Below, one piece after another: positions 15,905-22,142 of a DNA stretch of 27,003 nucleotides. The notes below the pieces were generated by a model. That model had not been told where the DNA came from. It did not search any database and was given only the letters and a program-made list of their open reading frames with translations. The stretch's first letter is position 1. Each line of letters opens with the position of its first letter. Both the position numbers and the translations under genes were made by a program. The DNA comes from a virus. The stretch spans positions 1 to 27,003 of the IMG/VR virus record IMGVR_UViG_3300008267_000861, one strand, 5' to 3'.

Positions 15905-16651
15905 TTATCTTTTAAATATACCTTTCTTATACATTCTAACTAAAATTTTACTAGCAGCTATTTCAAGTGCTTTTTTAGTTGATGTACCAATAGTAGATTG
16001 ATTAAATTTAACTTCACTAAAGTTATCATCATTCATTAATGTTAACTCTCTAACTGTTTTAGCTTCACCTAAACCTGAGCCAGTGAAGTATTCACCTGTT
16101 TCAGCATTAACAAATTTAACTTGTAAACCTAAACGAGTCACAACAGTATTTTTAACTCCGTCTTTCATATTCACTGTTTCATCTTCTGAAACTGAGAAGT
16201 CATATACTTCTATATAAGCAAAGTAATGGGCTAATCTAATTTTACCTCTACCATCTAATTTATCTTCAGTAATTCCAGCTTGGGATGCTTGGAATTGTTT
16301 AACCATTCTATTCTTAATTTCTGTTTTATCTTCAGTAAATAAGAAATGGTTTGTTTCTTCTAAAAATTCAACTACTATATTTGTAACACCTAAACCTACT
16401 CTTTTATCCTTTAATTCAGGATACATAGTATAAACCTCTTCATTAATACCTAAACTAAGTATCTGAATTGGAATTTTAGGACCATCATAATCTAATAAAC
16501 TATCAATATTAATTTTTTTCTCAAATGATGCTTTATAATCTTCTGTTTTAGTAGTACCTATAGTTTGAGCAGGTAAGTTAATAGCTATTAAAAACATAAG
16601 GACAAACCATATAATAGTGGCTATTAGATATTTATATTCTCCTTTTTTCAT
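15905..16651 (-). CDS. CsgG-family protein
   Basis: A 248 aa protein resembling the CsgG (curli export channel) family. It has GLGVTNIVVEFLEETNHFLF (a helix plus strand) and DKTEIKNRM. Later come LAHYFAYIEVYDFSV, then LGLQVKFVNAETGEYFTGSG (VDAETGE-type strand), and an ALEIAASKILVRMYKKG C-terminal helix. An N-terminal hydrophobic segment (about 9-28) ends LPAQ and lacks a lipobox cysteine, unlike canonical CsgG lipoproteins. True CsgG forms a nonameric outer-membrane pore; whether this one does is unknown. It lies 7 nt upstream of the beta-barrel gene, suggesting a shared export or envelope function. Confidence 0.65.
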   Translation of the reverse strand: MKKGEYKYLIATIIWFVLMFLIAINLPAQTIGTTKTEDYKASFEKKINIDSLLDYDGPKIPIQILSLGINEEVYTMYPELKDKRVGLGVTNIVVEFLEETNHFLFTEDKTEIKNRMVKQFQASQAGITEDKLDGRGKIRLAHYFAYIEVYDFSVSEDETVNMKDGVKNTVVTRLGLQVKFVNAETGEYFTGSGLGEAKTVRELTLMNDDNFSEVKFNQSTIGTSTKKALEIAASKILVRMYKKGIFKR

Positions 16652-16668
16652 AAAATTTTTTTAGAAAG

Positions 16669-16692
16669 GTGCCTAGGTTTTATCCTAGGCAC
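16669..16692 (-). terminator. Strong hairpin, possible terminator
   Basis: GTGCCTAGG and CCTAGGCAC form a perfect 9 bp stem around a 6 nt loop, 11 nt after the stop of the 87 aa membrane-protein gene and before the CsgG-like gene. The following U-tract on the minus strand is weak, so it may be a stabilising or partial terminator. Confidence 0.6.
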
Positions 16693-16702
16693 TTTTAATT
16701 AA

Positions 16703-16966
16703 TTACTCTTCAGTTGGGGTATCCTCTGTTGTTTTACCTTTTTTAGCATTGATAAATTTGTCAATAGATCCAATACCAAATGAACCTAATACAATCACCA
16801 TGAAACCATCAAAGATGAATTCATTGATAACAAATTCTTTGCCTAACCATCCAGTAACAATGTCAACGCCTAAAGCGACTACCATCATTAAGAAAGCAAT
16901 AAAACCTACAACTGATTTTTCGTTGATTGTGTTGTTGTCGTCAAATAAATTTTTAAACCAATTCAT
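16703..16966 (-). CDS. Two-pass membrane protein, holin candidate
   Basis: An 87 aa protein with two predicted membrane segments (about 19-38, VVGFIAFLMMVVALGVDIVT, and 50-68, IFDGFMVIVLGSFGIGSIDK) and a charged C-terminal tail (KKGKTTEDTPTEE). Size and topology fit a class II holin, which would trigger lysis by permeabilising the inner membrane. The separately encoded NlpC/P60 and 3D-domain proteins could be partners. There is no sequence proof of holin identity. The hairpin at 16669-16692 ends its transcript or shields its 3' end. The upstream AT-rich leader is nearly identical to that of the next gene upstream. Confidence 0.5.
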   Translation of the reverse strand: MNWFKNLFDDNNTINEKSVVGFIAFLMMVVALGVDIVTGWLGKEFVINEFIFDGFMVIVLGSFGIGSIDKFINAKKGKTTEDTPTEE

Positions 16967-16988
16967 TTTTTTAAATTTTAATTGTTAA

Positions 16989-17318
16989 TTACCATTTTGG
17001 TTCTTCCGAAAACTCCTTCTTAGGCTTAGCTGGTTCAGCTGGTTTAGCTGATTTTTCAACTACGCGTTCGATTACTTTTGTTCCACCAGCAGCTTGTTGT
17101 TGTTGCTGAGTATTATTAATAACAATAGTAGGTTGAGTAACTGGAGCTACTTGTTCAGTTTTTGGTTCATCTTTATCTTCTTTATGACCACCAAAAAATG
17201 TTGTTGTAACCCAAGTACCAGCTCCTAATACTGCTGTACTTAATGTACCAATAATTGTTTTTTTAAGACCTGACCAAGTTCCATCATTGTGGTCTTGAAC
17301 GTTTGTTTCTTCTGACAT
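16989..17318 (-). CDS. Small membrane-associated protein with Pro/Lys tail
   Basis: A 109 aa protein with a single, weakly hydrophobic segment (about 19-42, LKKTIIGTLSTAVLGAGTWV then TTTFFG). A long polar tail has a polyglutamine run and alternating Pro, Ala and Lys (KPAEPAKPKK). The arrangement could be a bitopic envelope protein acting with the holin-like protein downstream. No family recognised. The sequence before its ATG, CAATTAAAATTTAAAATC, matches the leader of the neighbouring 87 aa gene almost exactly. Confidence 0.5.
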   Translation of the reverse strand: MSEETNVQDHNDGTWSGLKKTIIGTLSTAVLGAGTWVTTTFFGGHKEDKDEPKTEQVAPVTQPTIVINNTQQQQQAAGGTKVIERVVEKSAKPAEPAKPKKEFSEEPKW

Positions 17319-17337
17319 GATTTTAAATTTTAATTGT

Positions 17338-19227
17338 TTAACTGATTATAAATTGTTTTGCTAATCTTTTATTATATCCTTCCAAAACTAAAAGATACAT
17401 TCCTTTATCAACATTTAAGTCAACTTTAGTTTTAACTATACCATTGTATTCATTTTTAATTTCACCTATTGTTTTAACTAATCTACCATTGAAATCATAT
17501 ACTTTAGCAACTATAGAATTCATATTAGAATTAGGGAATGTTATTGATACTTCAAAAGCACCTGAGTTTGGGTTTGGATAAATTATAGCTGATAATTCAT
17601 TAGTTGAATTAGAAGCATATGAAGGAGCCATTCTGCTTGTTAATAAAATTCTATCTGAAGCTAAAGCTATATTAAAATGATCTCCATTTTTATCAGACGC
17701 ATCCATTAATTTTCTAATATAAACAGCTGTTGTGACATCATTATTTCCTATAGGTGAAAATTTAAGTTTAAATGGAGTTGAAGTACCATTTAAAAAACCT
17801 CTATCTTGATTATTCATTCCTCCAAATCTAACAATACCATTAACTTCATCATGAGTCATATATTGTAACCAAGGTCCTTGAATATTAGAAACAATTTCTT
17901 CAAATTTAACTTTAGTTGGATCATATTTCATTTCAAATTGTAATCCAGCATTATCAGTATTATTTGTGTTTATATTAAATGGAACATATAATGGTTGTCC
18001 TAAACCAGCATAAGTATCAGGAACCTGAACTCCTAGATTACCATTAAATCTAGCAGCAGCTACTAAAACACCTTGAGCATTATAAACTGGAGATGAATGG
18101 GTTCTATCAACATCACCTAAAACAAAATATTTAATATCTAATGTTAAGTTAGTCACACCAACACTATCATAAATAAAGTTTTCTCTATTAATATAAGTAG
18201 CCCAATCATTCCATTGGTTAGCTCCTAATACTAATGAATCATATTCTTGTTTACTAAATGCACTAATTAATTTAGTTGTGTCAATTGGTTTTAAACCTGA
18301 TACTGAAGCATATATTGAATATGGGTCACCACCATCTAATGTACCTGTTTTATTAATATCACCAATTAGATAAGCTAAACCATTTTGTAAATACTGATGT
18401 CCAAATGTTTGGTTAACATCAGTGTAAGTATATTCATTATAAGATTTAGTAGCATCAGCTATTGTGACACCATTATCTCTTATACTAATTAAACTATCTT
18501 GAGGAAATTGTAAACGTAATTTATATTTTGTATTTTCATCAATATTGATTAAAGTATAAGTACCATTAGCAGCTACAGTTGTTGATGAAATAAAAGCACC
18601 ATTATTAGCTTGAGTACAAATAATTTGAGGTAATGAAGCCATATTTGGTCCTAACCATACTTTACCTGATATAGTTAAGTTACCTAATAATTTAATTGCT
18701 AATTTTTGATTTGTTAATTGAGCAACATTATCACCAATTGTAGTACCATCAACTTTAAACATACGAGCCCAGTTAACAGTGATTGTATCTGACACGTAGT
18801 TTGGTTGTACATTATTAATTTTATACTTATTATGAATTATATATCCATTAGTACTAATAGTTGAACCACTTGATAATACTAAGTAGTTACGACCTACTGT
18901 CCAACTAGTATCAGCTGAGTAAGTATAAGTACCATTTGAATAATTACTATATTTGTAATTATCCCATGTTTTATAACTAACTGTAGGAGTCATATTATTA
19001 ACAGACGCATCTACAGTAGTTGAAATATGAGTTAATAATGTTTTTTTATACTGCCAATCAACTTGGAAAGTACGAACATCTGGAGCACCTGGTCTATAAT
19101 ACCAAGTAACATCTAAAGTGTCTCCTCTTCTTACAGTAGCAAGAGTCTGAAAGTGACCAATTTGAGGAGTTTGAGAATAAGAGGCGAAACTGATTAAAAG
19201 CGAGATTGCTAATAATAGTTTTTTCAT
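17338..19227 (-). CDS. Type IX secretion cargo with cohesin-like and dockerin-like modules
   Basis: A 629 aa exported protein. After signal peptide MKKLLLAISLLISFASYSQ comes a beta-rich region (20-280). Next is a dockerin-like calcium loop, GDINKTGTLDGGD (about 290), with a second GDVDRTHSS. A cohesin-like beta-sandwich follows (about 390-530), with LYVPFNI, AGLQFEMKYDPTKVKFEEI and an FKLKF strand. The last 85 residues are a type A Por sorting domain: IIYPNPNSGAFEVSI, then VYDFNGRLVKTI, and GMYLLVLEG near the C-terminus. This domain directs Bacteroidota proteins through the type IX system to the cell surface. It is strong evidence for the host phylum and unexpected in a phage. It overlaps the upstream gene by 4 nt. 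Confidence 0.85.
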   Translation of the reverse strand: MKKLLLAISLLISFASYSQTPQIGHFQTLATVRRGDTLDVTWYYRPGAPDVRTFQVDWQYKKTLLTHISTTVDASVNNMTPTVSYKTWDNYKYSNYSNGTYTYSADTSWTVGRNYLVLSSGSTISTNGYIIHNKYKINNVQPNYVSDTITVNWARMFKVDGTTIGDNVAQLTNQKLAIKLLGNLTISGKVWLGPNMASLPQIICTQANNGAFISSTTVAANGTYTLINIDENTKYKLRLQFPQDSLISIRDNGVTIADATKSYNEYTYTDVNQTFGHQYLQNGLAYLIGDINKTGTLDGGDPYSIYASVSGLKPIDTTKLISAFSKQEYDSLVLGANQWNDWATYINRENFIYDSVGVTNLTLDIKYFVLGDVDRTHSSPVYNAQGVLVAAARFNGNLGVQVPDTYAGLGQPLYVPFNINTNNTDNAGLQFEMKYDPTKVKFEEIVSNIQGPWLQYMTHDEVNGIVRFGGMNNQDRGFLNGTSTPFKLKFSPIGNNDVTTAVYIRKLMDASDKNGDHFNIALASDRILLTSRMAPSYASNSTNELSAIIYPNPNSGAFEVSITFPNSNMNSIVAKVYDFNGRLVKTIGEIKNEYNGIVKTKVDLNVDKGMYLLVLEGYNKRLAKQFIIS

Positions 19228-19700
19228 AGTAGTTTTTCGATTAAGGTTATAATGGTTTTTTTAAGAGCAGAACGAGCTGACGCTTGATTAAAACCACCAC
19301 CTTCATCGACTATCATAGTTGAAGTGGATATTTCAGAACTTGTACCTGTAGCTATATATTCTTTAGGTTTTTTATTATTGTCGTAAAGAATACCTTTAAC
19401 TCTAATGATTGTCTCATTATTCGTTTTATGAAATACACTTACACCAGTTGTTGTTTGTTGAATATCAAAGTATATTATTTCTATATCTAATTTAAAAGCA
19501 GTACTATCATTATTTAAGTCATGCCCTTTATCTAATATAGCTTCTTCAGCGATGTTTTTAACTCCAAAAACTAAATTCTTATTTCCTGTTAATGGACCAA
19601 TTTTAATTTTATTAGTCACATTACCAACATAAACACTAGCTGGTTGAGCAAATGCTATGCTATATAAGGATATAAGTATAGTTGTTAAAAACAATTTCAT
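19224..19700 (-). CDS. Exported CsgG/FlgO-like small protein
   Basis: A 158 aa protein with signal peptide MKLFLTTILISLYSIAFAQ. The mature part has the alternating strand/helix pattern of small CsgG- or FlgO/YajG-like envelope proteins: FGVKNIAEEAILDKG, then LDIEIIYFDI, TIIRVKGILYDN, GTSSEIS, and a final ARSALKKTIITLIEKL helix. No lipobox cysteine. It is the first gene of the exported-protein cassette, just after the tmRNA terminator, and overlaps the type IX cargo gene by 4 nt. It may assist export or assembly of that cargo; this is inference from context. Confidence 0.55.
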   Translation of the reverse strand: MKLFLTTILISLYSIAFAQPASVYVGNVTNKIKIGPLTGNKNLVFGVKNIAEEAILDKGHDLNNDSTAFKLDIEIIYFDIQQTTTGVSVFHKTNNETIIRVKGILYDNNKKPKEYIATGTSSEISTSTMIVDEGGGFNQASARSALKKTIITLIEKLL

Positions 19701-19731
19701 TACCTTTAATTTTTATCGGTGATAAATATAG

Positions 19732-19756
19732 AAAAAAAGCAGTCACTTGACTGCTT
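19732..19756 (-). terminator. Rho-independent terminator after tmRNA
   Basis: On the minus strand, AAGCAGTCA-AG-TGACTGCTT forms a perfect 9 bp stem (19737-19756) followed directly by a run of T. It closes the tmRNA transcript before the exported-protein cassette begins. Confidence 0.88.
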
Positions 19757-19825
19757 AAAAACTAAATTCTTCTTTTAGTAACCTGATCGCGGGAAGGAAA
19801 GAAGTGGTTTTTTGAATGTTACTTG

Positions 19826-20196
19826 TGGAGGTGGAGGGATTCGAACCCTCGTCTTCATAAGGAACAATAACACTAACGTTTCACATGCTTAGATCTGATA
19901 AATCTGATCAGTAATTAGGGGCCGTTTAGTTTATGGACGGCCGACTCCACCACTTAATTTTTAAAGAATTAAGAAACTTTATTTTGTAACTTTATGTTCC
20001 TTGGTTGTTACCACCAGATTTTGATTAGGCAGCTACTGCGTAATCAGCACCGATGAACGCCATTACGTCGTCAAAGGTCATTGTAGATAATTCTACGTTT
20101 GCGTTTATTTGTTGAAAATTTGTTTAAAGGCGACATATCCAAACGCCTGCATGTAGTGGTACCTTCACATTATGAATCAAATACCTGGTCACCCCC
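19826..20196 (-). ncRNA. ssrA: Transfer-messenger RNA (tmRNA)
   Basis: A 371 nt tmRNA that would rescue stalled ribosomes. Its 5' end GGGGGTG pairs with 3' CACCTCC across the whole gene (7 bp, one G-U), giving the tRNA-like acceptor. The T arm GAGGG-TTCGAAT-CCCTC is perfect, and AAGCATGTGAAACG upstream of it matches the conserved 3' domain of bacterial tmRNAs. A pseudoknot-like stem AGGCG/CGCCT precedes AATAAAC-GCA-AAC, which closely mirrors the E. coli resume site. From resume codon GCA (20100-20102), the open frame runs 25 codons to TAA (20025-20027), beginning ANVE and ending GADYAVAA. That end is a typical ClpXP-type degron. The CCA is not encoded. Confidence 0.93.
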
Positions 20197-20205
20197 ATAG
20201 AGTGA

Positions 20206-20223
20206 AAGCCGCTTACGCGGCTT
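20206..20223 (-). terminator. Hairpin between lipoprotein gene and tmRNA
   Basis: AAGCCGC-GTAA-GCGGCTT (minus strand) forms a 7 bp stem with a GNRA loop, 4 nt after the small lipoprotein stop and 9 nt before the tmRNA 5' end. Only a short T run follows, so it may be a processing or partial termination signal. Confidence 0.6.
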
Positions 20224-20227
20224 AAAA

Positions 20228-20407
20228 TTACTTCACTTCTAAGTTTGGTGTGTTGCTAGTTGAATCAACTTTAACTGAATCTACTTTAACTGAAGTTGAA
20301 TCTACAGTCACAGCAGTTGAATCAGTAGTTGTAGCTGTACCTTCACTTGAACCGTTACAAGCAGCAAACATAATAGTGGCTGCGAACAAAAACATTACTT
20401 TTTTCAT
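20228..20407 (-). CDS. Small serine/threonine-rich lipoprotein
   Basis: A 59 aa gene reading MKKVMFLFAATIMFAAC at its start: a lipoprotein signal with a good lipobox and modified cysteine at residue 17. The mature 43 residues are Ser/Thr/Val/Asp-rich with imperfect VDST repeats (TTDSTAVTVDSTSVKVDS), probably unstructured. Such short acidic lipoproteins are common in flavobacteria. It lies between tRNA-Leu and tmRNA inside the RNA island, an odd place for a protein gene, and is probably transcribed with them. A hairpin follows its stop. Function unknown. Confidence 0.7.
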   Translation of the reverse strand: MKKVMFLFAATIMFAACNGSSEGTATTTDSTAVTVDSTSVKVDSVKVDSTSNTPNLEVK

Positions 20408-20440
20408 CTTACTTTTTTTTGATTAAAATTTAAATTTCAG

Positions 20441-20526
20441 TACCTCGGGCCAGAGTCGAACTGGCACGGGCTTTACAGCCCACAAGATTTTAAGTCTTGC
20501 ATGTCTACCGATTCCATCACCGAGGC
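20441..20526 (-). tRNA. tRNA-Leu (UAA)
   Basis: An 86 nt class II tRNA. The acceptor pairs GCCTCGG with CCGAGGT (one G-U), the anticodon loop CTTAAAA carries UAA, a long variable arm is present, and the T loop is TTCGACT. It reads UUA, a frequent codon in AT-rich genes. CCA is not encoded. Confidence 0.93.
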
Positions 20527-20609
20527 ATGTGTTTGGTAGGTTTAAAATAAAACAACCTGAGACTACAGTTGGCGCACTAGATCTTTTGAGGTATTATTTT
20601 ATTCTCCTC

Positions 20610-21457
20610 TTGTCCAGAGTCTTTTGAACCCTATTCTAGCAATGCTGGTTATTTAAGTGAACCACTCTTTGAGCTACTTTTTATTTTGGACTACTCTCTT
20701 CCTACTCACATCTATTCAAACCTGCCGGCCTGATTCACTCTTGCGGAGTTATAGAGTTTTCTGAAAAATCACTTTCGGCTTGCGACCTCAAGCGGCACTG
20801 GACAACCCAATACTATGTAAGCACCTTTCGTCCGTAGCTGGTGAACACTTTTGCTTAGTTGATATATGATTTTGCAATCTATAATGCAAATAAGTTGTGA
20901 CTGTGGATCATTAAGGTAGCGGTTCACCTTGAGCCGCGTCACCTTTTGAGCGAAACGATACTCAACTACCTTATAAGACATCCCTGCCTTCATATTTTAA
21001 GATATCTTCAGAATCAAAGTCTTGGTAGACTAAAATTAAGATTAGTAACAGCACCACCTGTACACTAATATACCTTCCCTATTTCTAGGCTACGGTTTTA
21101 AGACACCTCTTATATTGAGCAACGCAATCATATATCTGGATAGATATATTTTTTGCAAATACTCTATAGGTTATTCTTATTGCTCTTCCGAGCTCAACCT
21201 GACAACCCACATTGCCAAGTCATTAAACCCTTTCGCTACGGAGTTACCCTCACTACTTCAGGTCCAATGATACCCTACTTGCGTACTCAAGCTCATTTCT
21301 GAGCCGCAAACTGGTTTAGTCAAACCAATTCACTTTATACTGCTTTCACAGTTTATTTAATGACCATACGCGGCCAAATGTTATTTATAATACAGCCGAA
21401 ACTGTATTAATGGACAACAATTATTTCAAAGAACTTTTTTTTTATCTTATTATTGTA
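20610..21457 (-). ncRNA. Giant structured RNA, GOLLD/ROOL-like candidate
   Basis: About 810-850 nt without a credible gene but packed with helices when read on the minus strand. The ends pair: TTGTCCA (21411-21417) with TGGACAA (20610-20616). A second long-range 9 bp helix joins 21356-21364 to 21219-21227 and encloses several hairpins. GAAA tetraloops cap GCTCA/TGAGC (21291-21304) and CCTA/TAGG (21078-21089), and GGAA caps GCTC/GAGC. Other perfect hairpins lie at 21388-21409 and 21130-21149. GNRA loops fold only on this strand. Size, position among phage tRNAs and two tandem promoters immediately upstream match the GOLLD and ROOL giant RNA classes; the exact class needs a covariance-model search. 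Boundaries are approximate: the 5' end is set by the predicted start near 21457. Confidence 0.75.
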
Positions 21458-21463
21458 TAATAA

Positions 21464-21487
21464 ATATACAACAAATCTTTAGGTCAA
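21464..21487 (-). promoter_or_regulatory. Phage-type promoter for the giant RNA (proximal)
   Basis: Minus-strand TTGACCT (21481-21487) and TATATT (21464-21469) are 11 nt apart. A start about 7 nt downstream falls near 21457, some 40 nt before the closing helix of the giant RNA. Confidence 0.7.
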
Positions 21488-21541
21488 ACAAATTTTTTAT
21501 TTTCTTTCTTCACTTTTCTTTTTTCACTTTCTTATATATTA

Positions 21542-21566
21542 AATATATAATAAAACTTTAGGTCAA
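21542..21566 (-). promoter_or_regulatory. Phage-type promoter for the giant RNA (distal)
   Basis: Minus-strand TTGACCT (21560-21566) and TATATT (21542-21547) are 12 nt apart, giving a predicted start near 21535. It lies in tandem with the copy at 21464-21487; the AT-rich sequence between them holds no gene. Confidence 0.68.
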
Positions 21567-21586
21567 AAAACTATTTTACTAAATTG

Positions 21587-21693
21587 TGCGAGGTCCAGGA
21601 CTTGCACCTGTAAGCTATTACTAGCAAAATGATTGGACTCATTTCGTGTCTTCTATCGGCAGTCGTACGCCCGCTCGCTTCCACCACCCTCGC
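21587..21693 (-). tRNA. Abnormal class II tRNA-Leu-like gene
   Basis: A 107 nt tRNA-like sequence. The acceptor GCGAGGG/ACCTCGC pairs except at the seventh position. TGGTGGAA and a short variable arm (TGCTAGTAATAGCTTA) follow the bacterial tRNA-Leu pattern. Three departures are visible. The D-loop region has about 22 extra bases. The anticodon stem AAATG/CATTT closes an 8 nt loop, AGTCCAAT, instead of 7. The T loop reads TGCAAGT rather than TTCAAGT, with an A-G mismatch in its stem. The anticodon could be read as CCA or CAA, or as a quadruplet. It may be decayed, a frameshifting tRNA, or repurposed. CCA is not encoded. Confidence 0.6.
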
Positions 21694-21698
21694 ATTTG

Positions 21699-21770
21699 TA
21701 GTCCCGACAAGAATCGAACTTGTATCCGCTGCTTAGAAGGCAGCTGTTCTATCCGTTGAACTACAGGACC
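21699..21770 (-). tRNA. tRNA-Arg (UCU)
   Basis: A normal 72 nt cloverleaf: acceptor GGTCCTG/CGGGACT, anticodon stem GCTGC/GCAGC with loop CTTCTAA, T loop TTCGATT. It reads AGA, the usual arginine codon in AT-rich phage genes. Confidence 0.93.
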
Positions 21771-21791
21771 TTGTTTTCCGAAGCTCCTTAG

Positions 21792-21865
21792 TGGACCCTG
21801 CTGGGCTCGAACCAGCGACCCGCAGATTATGAGTCTGCTGCTCTAACCAACTGAGCTAAAGGTCC
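21792..21865 (-). tRNA. tRNA-Met (CAU)
   Basis: A 74 nt cloverleaf with acceptor GGACCTT/AGGGTCC, anticodon stem GCAGA/TCTGC, loop CTCATAA. The fully paired acceptor end argues for an elongator tRNA rather than initiator; a lysidine-modified Ile (CAU) tRNA cannot be excluded by sequence. Confidence 0.9.
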
Positions 21866-21869
21866 TAAG

Positions 21870-21956
21870 CGGAGGCTCAGGGATTCGAACCCCGGTTACA
21901 ATTTCTCGTAAATCGGTTTTCAAGACCGACGCATTCAACCACTCTGCCAAACCTCC
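21870..21956 (-). tRNA. tRNA-Ser (UGA)
   Basis: An 87 nt class II tRNA: acceptor GGAGGTT/AGCCTCC with discriminator G, anticodon loop CTTGAAA (UGA), extended variable arm, and T loop TTCGAAT. It reads UCA. Confidence 0.93.
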
Positions 21957-21957
21957 G

Positions 21958-22028
21958 TTACCACTCCTGGATTCGAACCAGAACTAACAGAACCAAAATC
22001 TGTTGTGCTACCGTTACACCAAGTGGCA
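21958..22028 (-). tRNA. tRNA-Gln (UUG)
   Basis: A 71 nt cloverleaf: acceptor TGCCACT/AGTGGTA, anticodon stem ACAGA/TCTGT, loop TTTTGGT (UUG). Only one base separates it from tRNA-Ser, so the primary transcript must be processed precisely. Confidence 0.92.
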
Positions 22029-22034
22029 CTTTAG

Positions 22035-22134
22035 CTGACCCTGCTGGAATCGAACCAGCGGCACGACTTATTTCCTCATGGTTGGTAAGCCTTGAGTACT
22101 ATAAGCTTGCTCTAACCTACTGAGCTAAGGGTCA
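22035..22134 (-). tRNA. Abnormal tRNA-like gene with expanded anticodon arm
   Basis: A 100 nt sequence with perfect tRNA ends: acceptor TGACCCT/AGGGTCA, a standard D arm (TAGCTCAGTAGGTTAGAGCA) and T arm GCTGG-TTCGATT-CCAGC. Where the anticodon arm should be there are about 30 extra bases. The best fold pairs GCTTAT with ATAAGT (one G-U). It then has an internal loop AGTA opposite GAA, resembling a bacterial loop-E/sarcin-ricin motif, then CTCA/TGAG capped by a 14 nt loop containing GGCTTACCAACC. No ordinary 7 nt anticodon loop is visible, so its amino acid and decoding role are unclear. Confidence 0.65.
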
Positions 22135-22142
22135 GATATTAG

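Noticed and set aside
20769-20993. 74 aa open frame on the minus strand inside the structured RNA
   Set aside because: The frame crosses several strong helices, the product has no family resemblance, and the region is explained by RNA structure.
20527-21420. rRNA fragment, group I or group II intron, or RNase P RNA
   Set aside because: I looked for conserved 23S segments, intron P/Q/R/S or domain V elements and RNase P core boxes; only short chance resemblances (for example GTAGTCC) were found.
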